64,000 nucleotides of DNA from Dastarcus helophoroides (Eukaryota > Arthropoda > Insecta > Coleoptera > Bothrideridae), in contig CM053325.1 of the NCBI GenBank assembly GCA_028583605.1, positions 37,127,435 to 37,191,434 on the forward strand, given 5' to 3'. Each line of letters begins with the position of its first letter. Within the stretch, counting starts at the first letter, position 1. This document shows, in pieces, positions 47,118 to 58,309 of the stretch. The notes under the pieces were generated by a model that saw only the letters and a list, made by a program, of their open reading frames with translations, was not told where the DNA came from and made no database searches. The position numbers were made by a program, and so were the translations under genes.

Positions 47118-47979
47118 ATATCGCCTTCGACAGATATAACTTCGTGGAATGCTTTCTATGAGTAACTTCTAGTTTTTACTGACAATATGATTGCACTGGA
47201 ACATATATCATATAACAAACACTACGAGCGAGCTATAATAATGTACAACATATTGTATAATTTTTTGCAGCCATCGTTTGATATAATAATTAATATTCAT
47301 TAAAGTATATTAAAATTTATTATTTTACAGCCAGGTCGTTAAAAAATTCTATTTCAGTCACTTTTAGTGTTCCTTTTTTTTTTCATTTACTTAAACTGTT
47401 CTTGATTAAAAAATATCTTATGAATTAAATTATGACAAAAAAAATCAGGTAATCATGGGAACTGCCAGTAGAACTGGAAATATAAAGCTAAGTTTTATGT
47501 TGAATTTTGAAAATGATTGTAAATTAAAATTAATAGCATTAGTCTGATTTCCACATCTATCGGCACTTTGAGCAACAATTATGTATATTTTTATAGAGTT
47601 TATTTATTTTTGGAACCATATGATGGGCTGCGCAAGTTCGTTACAAAATATAAGTACAACTTAAAAAAAAAATGTTGCCGACGTCCGAGTTTGAATCTAA
47701 CTGAATTTTGTGTATCTGTGATAAAGAGTGGTGTGCTTTATCAATGGACCACCGATCCATATAAGTTTTTTCAGTACTAAAGGCTTAATACTATTCCAAC
47801 AAAGGAAAGAAACATTAGGTGGTTTTTGCGATAATTGTCATGATTTAATTAAAATATTGCATTGTCGTCCAGTTCTGTGCTATGTTTAAAGTTTCCAGTT
47901 ATTAGCTCATAGTGAAGTTGGTCGATTGCACCGAAAAGACAAACCCCGACAGACAAGAAAACGAACTGATAAAAATGTG
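47118..47979. other. Intergenic DNA, no gene recognised
   Basis: A 70-codon plus-strand frame (47568-47780) has no recognisable domain. Bases 47.86-47.98 kb are slightly richer in G+C. Nothing else is visible. Confidence 0.3.
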
Positions 47980-48061
47980 ACGGGGGTAAATCAAATATAA
48001 ACCGATATTTCTATCATGTCAGCATGAGGGCGTCGGGAGCGTGCGCATACACATATCAGTT

Positions 48062-49757
48062 TTTTTTAAATATCTTCGGACACGTCAATTAATATTTTAA
48101 TTATTGTTTTTTTTTTGATGTAGCAAAATTATATACAAAAGGTCCCAAATATAAGATATAACGTTATCGACAATTTTTTTAAAGGGCAGCCCTATTTTTT
48201 TCCTAACAATTCTTAAAAAATTTTAATTTTTTATTTCTTGTTATTTAAAAGATATTTAACAAATATTAACTAATTTGAAAAATCAAGAAATCTGATTTAC
48301 CTCAATAATCTTGTTTCAATAACTGTTCAAAATGTTGTCCATTTACTAACTGACAATACCCTAAACGAAACTGTAACTCGTTTTGAACATTTCTAATTAT
48401 CTTGGGGGAAATTAGTCTACAATCCTGTCTTATTCGTCCTTTCAACTCCTGAATATTTTCAGGTTTGGTCCCAAAAATTTTGCTTTTCAAATACTCCCAT
48501 AAGAAATAGTTCATAGGTGTTAACTCCGAAGACCTGGACGGCCATTCTTCTACCAATGCTTCTGCCTGGAAATACATCATTTAAATACTCACAAACAGGT
48601 CTTGCAAAATGAGGAGAAGCACTGTCTTGTTAAAACCAGATGTCTTTCGAAACATCAGCTTCGGCAGGATCAGAAAACAAAACAGCTAAATCAGGAATTA
48701 GCTCTTCCTGCAAGAATTCTAATTATTCTGCTCCATTGAGGTTTGCTTGGAAGAAAATTGGTCTTATAACTGGATCACCAATAATCCCTGCCTAAATATA
48801 GACTTTCTGTTGATGTTGAGTGTGGCCTTTCCTTATCCAGTGTGAGTTGTTGTCAGTCCAGTAACAACAATTTTGAAGATTTAGCGCACCATTTAACATA
48901 AACGTTGATTCATCTGAAAACAGGATATTTTTTATGCTTAGAATATTTCTGTCCAGTAGATCCATCATTTGTTCACAAAACTGGAGTCTTCTATCTAGAT
49001 TATCTTCTAAGAGTTCATGGAGGATTGTCATTTTATAAGGATGAAATTTTTGCATTTTCAGAATTCTTGCAACTGAAGACTGGCTAATTTCGAGTTTCCT
49101 ATCTATTTGACTAGTGGGGACATGAGTATTTTCCTGGACAGAGAGAAATACATTAATTTCGACATCTTCATTAAGCGCAATCTAACTGGGATTACTTGTT
49201 TTTCTTAAATGCAATCATTATTAAAATTTTAATCTTATGGGTTCTAGTTAAGTATGGCGTTTTGGTAAAATTTTTAATAAATGTGTTTCTCACAAAACGA
49301 CAAAATAATAGCCCCTTCGATCAATACTTTTTTTATTAACTTTTTTTAAAAGATTGTGAAAAGATGTCAACCCAGTTTAACAAAAAATGTTAAACCTATC
49401 CTTTTGATAAGCGATTTTTAAACTTTATGAAAATTGTATTTAATTAAATCAGATTTCTTGATTTTCCGAATAAGTTAATAAATTTTTAAATCTGTATAAT
49501 GACAAAGAATAAAAAATTGAGATTTGGTACGCATGTGTAACTTAATATATCCTTTAAGAATAGTCAAGAAAAAATTACGGTTGGAATTTAAAAAATTGTT
49601 GATAACGTCATATCTTAAATTTAAGATATGCTGTAAAAAATGTTTCTACATTAAAAAGAACGCAAATTAAAATACTAATTGACGTGTCCAAACATATATT
49701 GGAAAAGAAAACTGTCTTTGATTTACTGAATGTATTCAAAGTTACAGACTAGCACTG
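48062..49757 (-). mobile_element. Mariner/Tc1-superfamily element M2 (second copy of M1 family)
   Basis: The right end CTG|TA at 49757 and the next ~280 bases match the inverted termini of M1 (AAATCAAAGACAGTTTTCTT, GACACGTCAATTA, ATGACGTTATC). On the left the match starts only at about 48062-48085 (GGACACGTCAATTAATATTT), so the outermost ~60 bases of that TIR are missing. The transposase runs on the minus strand. M1 and M2 are in opposite orientations, 18 kb apart. Confidence 0.82.
48302..49270 (-). pseudogene. Transposase of element M2 (broken)
   Basis: It reads in the minus direction. About 130 bases are missing near the start relative to M1, removing the first helix-turn-helix. Then come ENTHVPTSQIDRKLEIS-like sequence, KFHPYKMTILHELLED, and the first catalytic Asp in NILFSDESTFMLNG (intact here, lost in M1). 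A middle part with stops follows. The last segment 48580-48302 has ELTPMNYFLWEYLKSKIF, where the usual SPDLTP Asp is Glu in this copy. It ends RIRQDCRLISPKIIRNVQN and EQLLKQDY. Together the two copies preserve different parts of one family, but neither can be functional. Confidence 0.83.
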
Positions 49758-49820
49758 TATACATCTTGTAACAAAAAATTTTTAAAAACAAATTCCGGTT
49801 CATATTTGATTTACCCTCGT

Positions 49821-50275
49821 ATATTGATAGAAATATTGGAAATATCTAAAAACTTTGTTTTTTTACATATTTAGTACTCACTATTGTACTGTACGATGCT
49901 TCTACAATTAAATAATTAAAATAATAATAATAAAGTTTAAACACAAATTAAAAAATGATGCGAACGCGTGATGGCAAAATCAAACCATACATTTTTTACC
50001 TATCAATAATCACCTGCAAAAAATGTTGCATTTTAATTAATGTTGCCAAAAAAAACACTATTGATAACCGACTGACTGTTTTCGAAGTGGTTTATAAAAT
50101 AAAAACAGACATAGATGTAAAATATTTATTGATCTCACTTCACAGAAAATGAGATACACACTTCAATTACCGCCTGAGCGACCCAATGTTCTGTGTTGGA
50201 TATTGAAAGCAAGTCAAACAATTCAGCGCTGCATTAAATCACCGGTTGAGGTTTCAACAATCAATTATAAACTCC
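49821..50275. other. Intergenic DNA, no gene recognised
   Basis: A 65-codon plus-strand frame (49955-50152) shows no domain. Nothing else is seen. Confidence 0.3.
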
Positions 50276-50620
50276 TTATCGCGATATACAAATACACAAG
50301 GTCAAGCCATTAAGTAAACATGAATTGAGGGTACCTTTTTTTCCACGGGCACAGCATCCATTGAGCTGTCCGAAGCGGACCCACCTATATTTACACTCAG
50401 ACATGACTGACCGTGTGAAAGAACATGAGGCTTGTGCGAAAACAATATAAAGTCGATATGACACTGCACATTCACAAGCCACCTCAAGGGTGGCCCAGAT
50501 AGAAGATAAAAACTTCCACTTGACTAAGGAGAAATCCGGCGCCTGAAAACGCGTCTTCGGAATGCCCACTTGCTGGCCTGCTGAAGAAAGATGAAAATTA
50601 ATCCAAACCTGCTTTATCAA
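50276..50620 (-). CDS. Unassigned 114-codon frame in a G+C-rich patch
   Basis: A minus-strand frame in an island of clearly higher G+C than its surroundings, rich in Cys, Trp and Ser. The patch has sharp compositional edges, which suggests a transposon or processed fragment and not a local host gene. No domain, signal peptide or repeat is recognised, and a second overlapping frame is also open. Identity unknown. Confidence 0.2.
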   Translation of the reverse strand: MIKQVWINFHLSSAGQQVGIPKTRFQAPDFSLVKWKFLSSIWATLEVACECAVSYRLYIVFAQASCSFTRSVMSECKYRWVRFGQLNGCCARGKKGTLNSCLLNGLTLCICISR

Positions 50621-51600
50621 TTAACATGCTTTTGGTAAACTGAGTTTCGTTAAAATAATCCTTTAATTTAATTTCCTAATCAAAATTTTTTTCCTATAAA
50701 AATATTTTAACATTTTTATTGGAAAAATGCTAGTCGTTGGTTGCTTAAGTTATTTTCTGACCCACTTTTCCAATAGCATAGCTATTAGGAGAAGCGGTAG
50801 TGTCCGGTGTACAAAACCCCTTCTGGGCCGTCTCATAGTTTTGCCTGACCTGATTCAAAAACACTGAACTTATAAAAAATCGAATTTCGAATCGCAGATC
50901 CAGCTAAAAAAGTTTGTTAATGTTAAAATTCCAAAAAAATTCAATAATTTTAAAAAATGAAATTCTGGAATTATTTAGCAAAAATTTTAAATAAGTTTGC
51001 AATTAGGAGAGTAATTTGACATTCTTAAAAAAAATGAAATTGCTTGAAAAAAATTAACATTTGAAGTAGAAATTTTAAAAAAGTGAAATTGAATGTGTAA
51101 ATAAATTCAAATTTTAAAACAAAACATTCGTTTTTAAGAAACTCATAATTTACTTTAAAATAAAATTAAAATTATTAGAAAAATATCAAAATTTTGACAT
51201 TTAAGTGGAAATAATTAAAAAAATGAGTTTTTAATTTTAACACTTGATTTCGAACAGTCGAAATTTCAAGAATAAAAATTTTTTACCCCTTAGGAATCCT
51301 GCTTAATTTGAACCACCTTTAAAAACTGCTAATTTTTTATCAGTCAAATTGATTTTATATTATATTTTTATTTTGATTACTAATATACGTTACTTACACT
51401 GTTATCTATACACTAGCAAAATTAAAAGACGCGTGAGGGGGCCGGAGCAGAGATTTTCAACGTCAAATTTACGACTTATAACATGTAAGGTATATGCGAA
51501 ATGACGTTTTCGCAAAGATTTTAATTCATTGCAGCCAAATTTTCCTACAGATTTTAATAAAAGTAATATAATACGTAAATGATACAGCAAATGAGGATTT
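50621..51600. repeat. AT-rich spacer with A-sense quasi-satellite
   Basis: 50.88-51.28 kb is A-sense quasi-satellite. 50.7-50.87 kb contains a small mixed-composition patch. The last 200 bases lead into the 3' end of the LOA-type LINE. No gene. Confidence 0.4.
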
Positions 51601-51719
51601 CTTGGGGTACCTGGATTCTGGGATTCTGGATTCGTTGTGGGTTGCCTAAAGTTTAGGCCAGCACTTAGGCCATCCTTTCCGGGCCCATTGTGGTATCCCC
51701 GTGATTGAGGTGTCCTTGG

Positions 51720-52079
51720 TCATTCATTCAGCCACCCAACCTTGTTGAGAAACTGAATAACGTCCCTTGGATGCGCCTCTCCCAAACTGGCCACACTAGG
51801 CCAGAAGTCCCCCAGCGTGGATCCTTTGATTGATGCTAGTGCCGGGCAGTGACACATCACGTGCTCGACACTCTCATGTTCTTCTAAACACCCTCTGCAG
51901 GTCGGGTCGTTTATAATTCCCATTCTGTGGAGGTGTTTGTTTAATCGACAGTGACCTGTCCATATCCCTATAAGTTTCCTGACATTATTCCTTGAGAGTT
52001 GTAGGCATAGTTTTGCCCTTTCCCTGCACGGCATTCTAATGAATGCGTGAGTTTGTCGGCATGTTGTATTGATGCCCAT
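51720..52079 (-). pseudogene. LOA-type LINE: C-terminal zinc-finger region of ORF2
   Basis: The minus-strand frame contains TGHCRLNKHLHRMG, then CRGCLEEHESVEHVMCHCPAL, a Cys-x2-Cys...His-x4-Cys cluster typical of LINE ORF2 C termini and thought to bind nucleic acid. It overlaps the end of the RT/RNase H frame by about 110 bases in a different frame, so one frameshift separates them. It ends at a stop at 51720, followed by about 100 bases of 3' UTR. Confidence 0.75.
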
Positions 52080-53365
52080 AAGGCTTTGTGTTTACGATAA
52101 ATTTCTTCGTTAAGTAGGGATCTTACGGTTGATCTTGCCAGGGGAACGGTTGGTTTTGGTCCAACGAATTGTCCCTTCGAACCCTTCCTCGCCAGTTTGT
52201 CAGCGCGTTCGTTTCCCTCTTTTCCATTGATCCATATTAGATCAATTGCATTCTCTTGTGATAAACGTTCTAAAGCTTGGTGGCAGTTCCATACCAGCAC
52301 CGAGTTTGTTTTCACATTCCTCAGGGCCTTAAGGGCTGCCTGGCTGTCCGTCTTTATTTGGATATATTTTCCTCTAATGTTCAGTTGCGTCATTTGTTCG
52401 GCGCTATATAAGATTGTCAACATCTGCGCTTGAAAGATTGTTGAGTATTTATCTAGCTTAATACTTACATTTAGGTTTAGGTCTTCCGAGAAGATTCCTG
52501 TTCCAGTGCCCGTATTTGTTTTCGATCCATCCGTGTATATACTTACGTCTGGTATCCTTGCTTGTACTTCATCCATTTTTATACGGTAGGATTTTGTGAA
52601 GTTATATTTCACCGGTAGATGGTCCATCGGCGCATCCAGAATAGGTACCTTTTGGAGAGCCTCCTCCATTATGCGCCGGTGACCCACCATTTTACCTACC
52701 ATATTCCACATTCCTCCTGCTCGCAAACGGAGAGCAGAAGCCTGTGCCGCCCCCTTAAGAAATATATCGAGAGGTGGCAGGCATAAGATCGCCTTCATTG
52801 CTGCTGTTGGAATGGATTTCATTGTTTCTATCACTGCCAGACACGCTAGTCTCTGGATGTGATTTAGCTTTTGTTTTATAGTGGCGCACTTTGTCTTTGG
52901 CCACCAAACTATAACTCCGTAGCTTACAATTGGTCTGATGACTGCCGTGTATAGCCAAAAGGTCATCTTAGGGGATAACCCCCAAGACCTCCCGATGGCC
53001 CCACGGCATTGCCAGAAGATCTTGTAAGCTTTGTTTAATTTATTTTCAATGTGGTACTTCCAGCTCAGTTTGCTTGGTATTGAAACAATACCAAGGTATT
53101 TCACTCGATTTGACAAACCGAGTTGGGTTCCCATGAGTTTGGGAAATTTTAGTACCGCTAATTTTCTTTTATTTGTGAAAAGGACCATTTCCGTCTTTGC
53201 AGGATTTGCTGCTAGGGAATGTTCTTTGCACCATTTCTCGACTATGTATAAGGCGTCTTGCATTAACTCGAAGAGTACTCCCTCGTGTTTACCTGAAAGC
53301 AGAATGGTTATATCATCTGCGTAGCCAATTGTATAGAGACCTCGATCATTGAGTTTTCGGATAAG
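52080..53365 (-). pseudogene. LOA-type LINE: RT C-terminal half and RNase H
   Basis: This starts with the catalytic box GYADDITILLSGK (about 53330) and runs open for more than 400 codons. The thumb includes NRVKYLGIV and SWKYHIENKLNKAY, with RPIVSYGVIVWWP beyond. RNase H begins at residue ~240 of the frame starting at 53263. The first Asp is in IYTDGSKT, the usual catalytic Glu (QAELL) is Gln (FQAQMLTI), the third residue is in IKTDSQAAL, and the last Asp is in NERADKLARKG. The His of GHxGN is Lys. RNase H would thus be impaired, unlike the well-preserved RT part. Confidence 0.82.
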
Positions 53366-54021
53366 GTCATCCGCTATGATTAACCATATAAGGGGGAATA
53401 ATACCCCCTTGCGGACATCCCTTACTTACGATTCCTCTGACCGTATAGTCTCCTACTGTAACTTGTATTGCTCGCCACTCAAGTATATGTCGTATGAGTT
53501 CCCGCAAGGCGGGTTCAATACCACTACGCTCAAGCGCCGAAAAAATGCTATTGAAGTTAGGTCTATCAAAGACACCTTCTATGTCCTAGGGTGTGTTCTT
53601 TTACTTCTAGCGATCTCTCGATCCTGCTAACTACTGAATGTAGCGCAGTTTCGGTAGATCTGCCGGAAGTAAAAGCATGTTGATTTGAATGTAAGGGGTA
53701 GTGTATATCGAGGCTATCCCTTATATGTCTGTCGCACAACCTCTCCAACGTCTTCAGTAGGAAAGACGTTAGGCTGATTGGGCGACATGATTTAGCCTCA
53801 CCTTGAGGTTTACCCGGTTTTGGAGTAAAAATTACTTTGACTTCCCTCCATTCTCGGGGTATGTATTTAAAGGTAATACATGCCCTGAAAATTTGCACCA
53901 GGTATTTTTGTATCCACACCATTCCCCACTGAAGCAGGGCAGGGTAGATACCGTCCAATCCGGGCGATTTGAAGGGAGCAAACGGTTGTACGGCCCAGTT
54001 TATTTTTGTGTCAGTTAACAT
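53366..54021 (-). pseudogene. LOA-type LINE: RT N-terminal half
   Basis: The minus-strand frame has PFKSPGLDGIYPALLQ (the PGxDGI loop), then FTPKPGKPQGEAKSCRPISL and LLKTLERLCDRHIRD, then HAFTSGRSTETALHSVV. The GCPQGG box follows in a shifted frame near 53420, where an extra shift separates it from GYADD. The first catalytic Asp region (53560-53480) is degraded by frameshifts. Confidence 0.8.
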
Positions 54022-54036
54022 CTGAACAGCCAGCTC

Positions 54037-54501
54037 TCAATCCCTATTTCTAGGGTGAGAGGCTGAGTGCCCGTGCCACTTATTGCTTGGTACAACACGG
54101 CATCCTGGAAAGTGCGTGTTTAAGAGCTCTGAAGCTGTTTGTGCGGGTGTACTGGTATATGTACCGTCGGCCCGCTTTATCATGCTTACCTGTTGGTTTG
54201 GATCTTTCAAGAGTATCTTTTTCAGACGGGAAAATGATGTAGTAGACTCTACGTCACTACAGAATTCTCTCCACTTTTCCCTTTGTCTCTTGCAAATAAG
54301 TTTCTTGTATTGTTTTCGGTGGTTGTGGTAAGCCTCCCAGTCACATACCAGTTTTGTCTTCTTCGCTTTGTTGAAGAGCTTGTTTGCCTGAGATCTAAGT
54401 TTTTTGAGTTGCCCGTTCCACCAAGGGGTTGTCCGGGTTTCTCGAAGTTCAGTTCTCATTGGACAAGCCTTCTCATATGCTGTAATGATATTTTTTCGCA
54501 C
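54037..54501 (-). pseudogene. LOA-type LINE: endonuclease-RT linker
   Basis: A very basic region rich in Lys/Arg helices, with TPWWNGQLKKLRSQANKLFN, the WWN-x2-L pattern seen in the linker of R1/LOA/Jockey ORF2 proteins, and REKWREFCSDVE. The last codons are out of frame with the RT that follows. Confidence 0.75.
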
Positions 54502-54689
54502 TAAAGTGACATATTTTTCGATCAGTTTAACTGTCCCGATTCTCTGTGGGGTTTCTACTGTCCCTAGGAGCCTTTAGGTGGGTATTATAGTCCTCCCTGT
54601 TGGTGCTTCTGGGATTCCTGTACGGTTTGGGTTCCAACCTACAACATAAAATATTGAATTTTATATATTAATGGTCAGACATTGTTGCA

Positions 54690-55040
54690 TCCTTAGATAC
54701 ATGCCAGTCATTTATAATTTTGGTAATACTCATAGACGCCAGGGTGATGTCGATAACACTCTGGCATCTGGAGGTAGCAAAGGTAGCTTCACTGCCTCTA
54801 TTGAGTATATCTAATTTGGTACTACTTAAGTATTAAAGTAAAGATGTACCTCGAGGGTTGTTTGTTTCGCTCCCCCAAGCTGTATGGTGGGCGTTTGTGT
54901 CACATCCAATTATAAGATCTACATTACCTGCCTCACAAAAGTCGATCTAGTTTGCTAAAGCTGGGGGTGACTGTGTTATCTCCGTTCCTGGGTCGGGGTG
55001 TAACGGCTCCTCTACCTCCATAGAGGACGGAACCCCCACC
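54690..55040 (-). pseudogene. LOA-type LINE: endonuclease, N-terminal part missing
   Basis: Minus-strand reading: DLIIGCDTNAHHTAWGS (catalytic loop, about 54915), then TNNPRG, LDILNRGSEATFATS, VIDITLASMSI, and a terminal NDWHVSKDATMSDH with the catalytic SDH. The first third of the domain (the Asn and Glu motifs) is not found; ORF1 sequence stops within about 50 bases of the remaining part. This suggests an internal deletion near 55.0 kb. Confidence 0.75.
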
Positions 55041-56120
55041 TCCCAAATCAGCGACGAGGATGAGTAGTGAAGTTTTGCCCTTAGGGAAGAGAAGAGGTGA
55101 CTTACCCTTCCCTGGCGTTCTTCTAAAATTTTCCGGGTGTTTTCCCCGACTCCAAAAACAAGGATGGTACCCTTAGGCTCCTTCTTGCTGGCGCTGTGAA
55201 AAACAACTCAGTCGTCTACCTTGGCCCAGGGGCCCAGGGATTTTGAGCCGTCAGTCGGCTCAGGATGACCTGCGGGTCTTCGGTTCATTCGGGAACCCAC
55301 AAGGTGGCCTTCGTCAACTAAGGCAGCTGATCCACTGGGAGAAGGTCAAGATTTGCACCCTCCCATAAAGGGGGGAGCCCCCTAACTGTAGTTCCTAGCC
55401 AAGCTAGGGAGTGTTCTTTGTCGCAGGAAAATTTAAGTATTTCCTGCGAGTAAATGTAGTTCTGGAACGTAGGAAGGTTCGCCGGGTACCGGTAAAGTTC
55501 AATGTCCAGGAGCTCGGCCAACCGTTCCTTTACCAGTTTAGCTTGGTGGGCTGTAAGCCGGCCAAGTACACAGGAGTTCCAGTCCTTTTTGTCAATGATG
55601 GCCACCCTTAGGTGGTTGGTCACCATTTCGCTGAATGTGGTTTTAGAAGAGCCTGCGGCCGGCCTTTGCCTACCCGGTCCCTTCTTGGGAACATTCTCAG
55701 GAAAGGGGCCAGGAGACGATTTCGATCGTGCTCTCTTCATACCGGGCCTTGAGGTCGGCCGGCGATCAGCACCCTGAGGCGCATGGTCGCCGGCTCGTCC
55801 TGAAGGGCCGGGTTTGTTTTGTTCGGCAGAGGTGCTGTAGGTGGCAATAGTTTTGCTGCCTGCCTCTCTCTCTGCCTTTTTCTTTGTTGAGCCCCGGAAA
55901 TTCTTTTTCGAACTCTGGGGATTTGGGATGAATCGTTGGATCCACCCGGTGCTGTTTCGCCAGTAGCTCTTTTAGACACCTCAGCCTGGCTACTCGTCGA
56001 GGGTGTCCCGCGGTCGCTGGATGACGGTCGGGTGGGGCCCGCTTTACAACCACCGGTCCCGACCGGGAGCGAGGTTCCGTCCCTCTGCTGCGGTGTAAAT
56101 TTGTTTGGATTGTTCTCCAT
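55041..56120 (-). pseudogene. LOA-type LINE: ORF1 (DUF4780-like)
   Basis: The ATG at 56120 opens a Pro/Ser/Thr-rich, basic N-terminal region. A shift at about 55740 leads to the frame 55740-55318. This contains LRVAIIDKKDWNSCVLGRL and VKERLAELLD, resembling the conserved ORF1 domain (DUF4780) of insect LINEs. A further frame continues with ILVFGVGENTRKILEERQG to about 55050. No CCHC knuckles were seen, a difference from the R1 copies at 3-6 kb. ORF1 proteins coat the element RNA. Confidence 0.7.
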
Positions 56121-56400
56121 GGGAATTGGATTTGGAGTGGGGGATGATTTGGCCTAAAGCCAGGTTTACGGCCGCCCGATCCGGGTCAGATGCCGACCAT
56201 GGAGCCGTCCACTATGGAACAGACGCTCGGGTTTTTTGGGTTGGAGTGTTTTATTTTGGTCCGTGGGAAACAATTTACCCCTACCTCCCATATCTGGGAG
56301 GCATTCCCCTATCCGCCACCTGGGGACGCGCCCGATGGAGGAAAAACACTCTTAAATAACGCCACACGGGGTATCGTCCAGCGTAATCCCCATCTGAAAT
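56121..56400 (-). mobile_element. LOA-type LINE: 5' UTR
   Basis: G+C-rich leader upstream of ORF1 on the minus strand, containing CGTCCCCAGGTGGCGGATAG and a GGGCGGCCGT block. Upstream of about 56400 composition drops abruptly to the AT-rich background. In LINEs this region carries an internal promoter; none is identified here. Confidence 0.6.
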
Positions 56401-57230
56401 TATACTTTTCACGGAATTTCGATGCTATTTTTCTCATGTTAGTCAAACATTGTTACTTCTTCTATTTAAATAGTTTTGTCTTTATCAGAAAATCTTATGC
56501 AAAGCGGATTGGATATTTATATTTTCGTAACCATGCGTACAATCTATGGTAAAAGTCGAGTAGAGCGGATTACTGTCGATGAACTACCTTAATTAGTATA
56601 ATATAGTAGTTTCTTTGATGAATTTTTTGGAAAGGGCTTTAATTTTCAAATGCCCACATTCTTGTTCGAAAGTGCGGGAATATTTTTTTATAAAATATAC
56701 ATTTTTTTCTCAAAGCTTTATCTTTTTCTCAAAATGCATGGCTTCCATTTATACTGCTTTTTCTAAAAATTATATTTCAAACTGCATATTATTATTTGAA
56801 TTTGGATCCGAAACATAATCTTTTCTCGACATTCAAAGAAATATTTATTAGTTTTCTTTGAGAAATTTTTTTTACCCCAAATTTTATTTTAATTTTTATC
56901 CTTTTTCCCAAAATCGTTTTTAATTAGGCCTTAAGCTTCCCCTGAAATATCCTCTTTAGAAATTTAAATTACTCAAAGTCCTAGTCTATTGCTTAAATTT
57001 TCACTTTTTTAAAAAATTTCTTTTTTAAATTAAAAAGATCAGGAGAATTTATTTTACTAATACATATTATGTTTTTTTTGGGAAATGTAAACTTTTATTC
57101 TGTGTTTTTTTAAATGCTTAACTAGAAAATAATTTTTTTTTATCAAATATGAGTTTATTGCAATTATTTTTTTTCAAATATTAAAATTATCCAATTTCTT
57201 GAAAGAGGTCTAAACAAATATTTTTTTTTT
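56401..57230. repeat. AT-rich spacer with T-sense quasi-satellite
   Basis: 56.6-57.2 kb is T-sense low-complexity sequence. Short frames only. Confidence 0.45.
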
Positions 57231-57450
57231 AAATATTGAAATATAAATCTTGTCTCCTGAAATCAAGAAAGATTAAAAAAACACAACAAAAGTTGCTTTA
57301 ATCCGTTTCCATATCATCTTCAGAGATATATTGTTATCATATCTAGAGCAACTTTTGTTGTGTTTTTTAATCTTTCTTGGTTTCAGGGGACAAGATTTAT
57401 ATTTCAATTTTTGAAGATAGGCAAGGACCAGTCCGTTCCACCAAAAAAAA
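57231..57450. mobile_element. Fold-back repeat FB, copy 3
   Basis: AAACACAACAAAAGTTGCTTTAA... pairs with ...AGAGCAACTTTTGTTGTG 70 bases later. The inner CTGAAATCAAGAAAGATTAA and TTAATCTTTCTTGGTTTCAG are also paired. The right tail runs TTGAAGATAGGCAAGGACC to GTTCCACC, as in copies 1 and 2. It adjoins an inverted-repeat arm shared with copy 4. Confidence 0.82.
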
Positions 57451-57692
57451 CATGCCAAATAATTTCTACCGTTTTTGATTTAATTTTGTCAACGACAGTT
57501 CTTTGGACCACGCAGTGTCCTCTCATCAAAAAAGTCGCCAACCCCCATTAGGTATGTAGTTTTTATTTCATTTTCGTTAGGTATTTGCTTTTTTTTAATG
57601 CACCAAAAATAAAAAAGCGTCACAATCTGTCCAATAAACTGTTAAGGGCTTATGCGGTATAATCTCAGAAGCATATGCACCTTGACAGTTTT
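57451..57692 (+). repeat. Left arm of the ~4.5-kb inverted repeat
   Basis: From CATGCCAAATAATTTCTAC onward these bases match the reverse complement of 61205-61470 at roughly 80% by eye. Shared blocks include CTCTCATCAAAAAA, CCCCCATTAGGTATG, CATTTTCGTTAGGT, CACAATCTGT and ATAAACTGTTA-GGGCTTATGC. Both arms are immediately joined to an FB copy in mirrored orientation. No coding potential. Confidence 0.85.
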
Positions 57693-58309
57693 CGATTCCC
57701 TGGAAAGCATACGGCAGTTAAACAAATATTGAAAAGTGCATAACAATAAATTTTATTACAACTACTCGTTATAATACATATAATTAATTTATATTCTATA
57801 AATTCTATAAGATAGCAGGTTAGTAAATTGAACATGTTTGTTGCATAAAAACAGGCTTTAAGCACTGATAAAATAGTTTGCCGAAGTTATTAGAAACCAT
57901 TACGTGGCTATTACCGTAACTAACGCGATATTTAATGCACCTCCAGTCCACTTAGTTATTGAATAACATAAAAAGGTGCGGTAGATGTTCCTTTATTGAA
58001 ATTCTGACTTCTGCAAGTTTTAGTAAAATTGAATTAAATCTACGCCACTCGCAATAATTGCTCAAAAAGATAGCGAATTACACCCTCAATAATTTTACTA
58101 CTAAAGCATTCAATTGGCCTAGGCGATTCAAATCGATTTGTCAAAGGGATCAACTGATACTGTCAATTAATGCAAAAAAAATAACTTGGATTACCGATGT
58201 CATAAAAGGGCAACCCAATTTTTGGTCTGTATCACTAGGCATTGAGACTGTGGTTGTGACTACAACACAGCAGAAAAATGGTTTGAAACTTACGTCATAA
58301 GAAAATACA
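57693..58309. other. Spacer inside the inverted-repeat block
   Basis: No gene recognised. An 80-codon plus-strand frame at 58058-58300 has no domain. Confidence 0.3.

Larger units (their letters stand above)
47980..49820. mobile_element. Outer element (mariner-like ends) hosting element M2
   Basis: ACGGGGGTAAATCAAATATA (47980) is inverted at 49794-49820 as CATATTTGATTTACCCTCGT. Both ends are followed inward by an AACCGG/AACCGA block. These ACGAGGG-type termini look like those of irritans-type mariners. Between them lie only about 80 bases of other sequence on the left and about 45 on the right; the rest is element M2. It therefore appears to be a small non-autonomous element into which M2 inserted. 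Confidence 0.55.
51601..56400 (-). mobile_element. LOA/R1-type LINE with RNase H, nearly full length
   Basis: On the minus strand the order is 5' UTR, ORF1, endonuclease, linker, RT, RNase H, C-terminal zinc finger and 3' UTR. The G+C content is much higher than in the flanks, which marks the element's edges near 56.40 and 51.60 kb. The RNase H domain and DUF4780-like ORF1 favour the LOA or a related R1-group clade over the R1 copies at 2-8 kb. Several frameshifts and an internal deletion in the endonuclease disable it. It is nonetheless the youngest-looking LINE here. Confidence 0.85.

Noticed and set aside
52197..54504. Plus-strand frames across 52.2-54.5 kb
   Set aside because: Antisense shadows of the LOA-type LINE ORF2.
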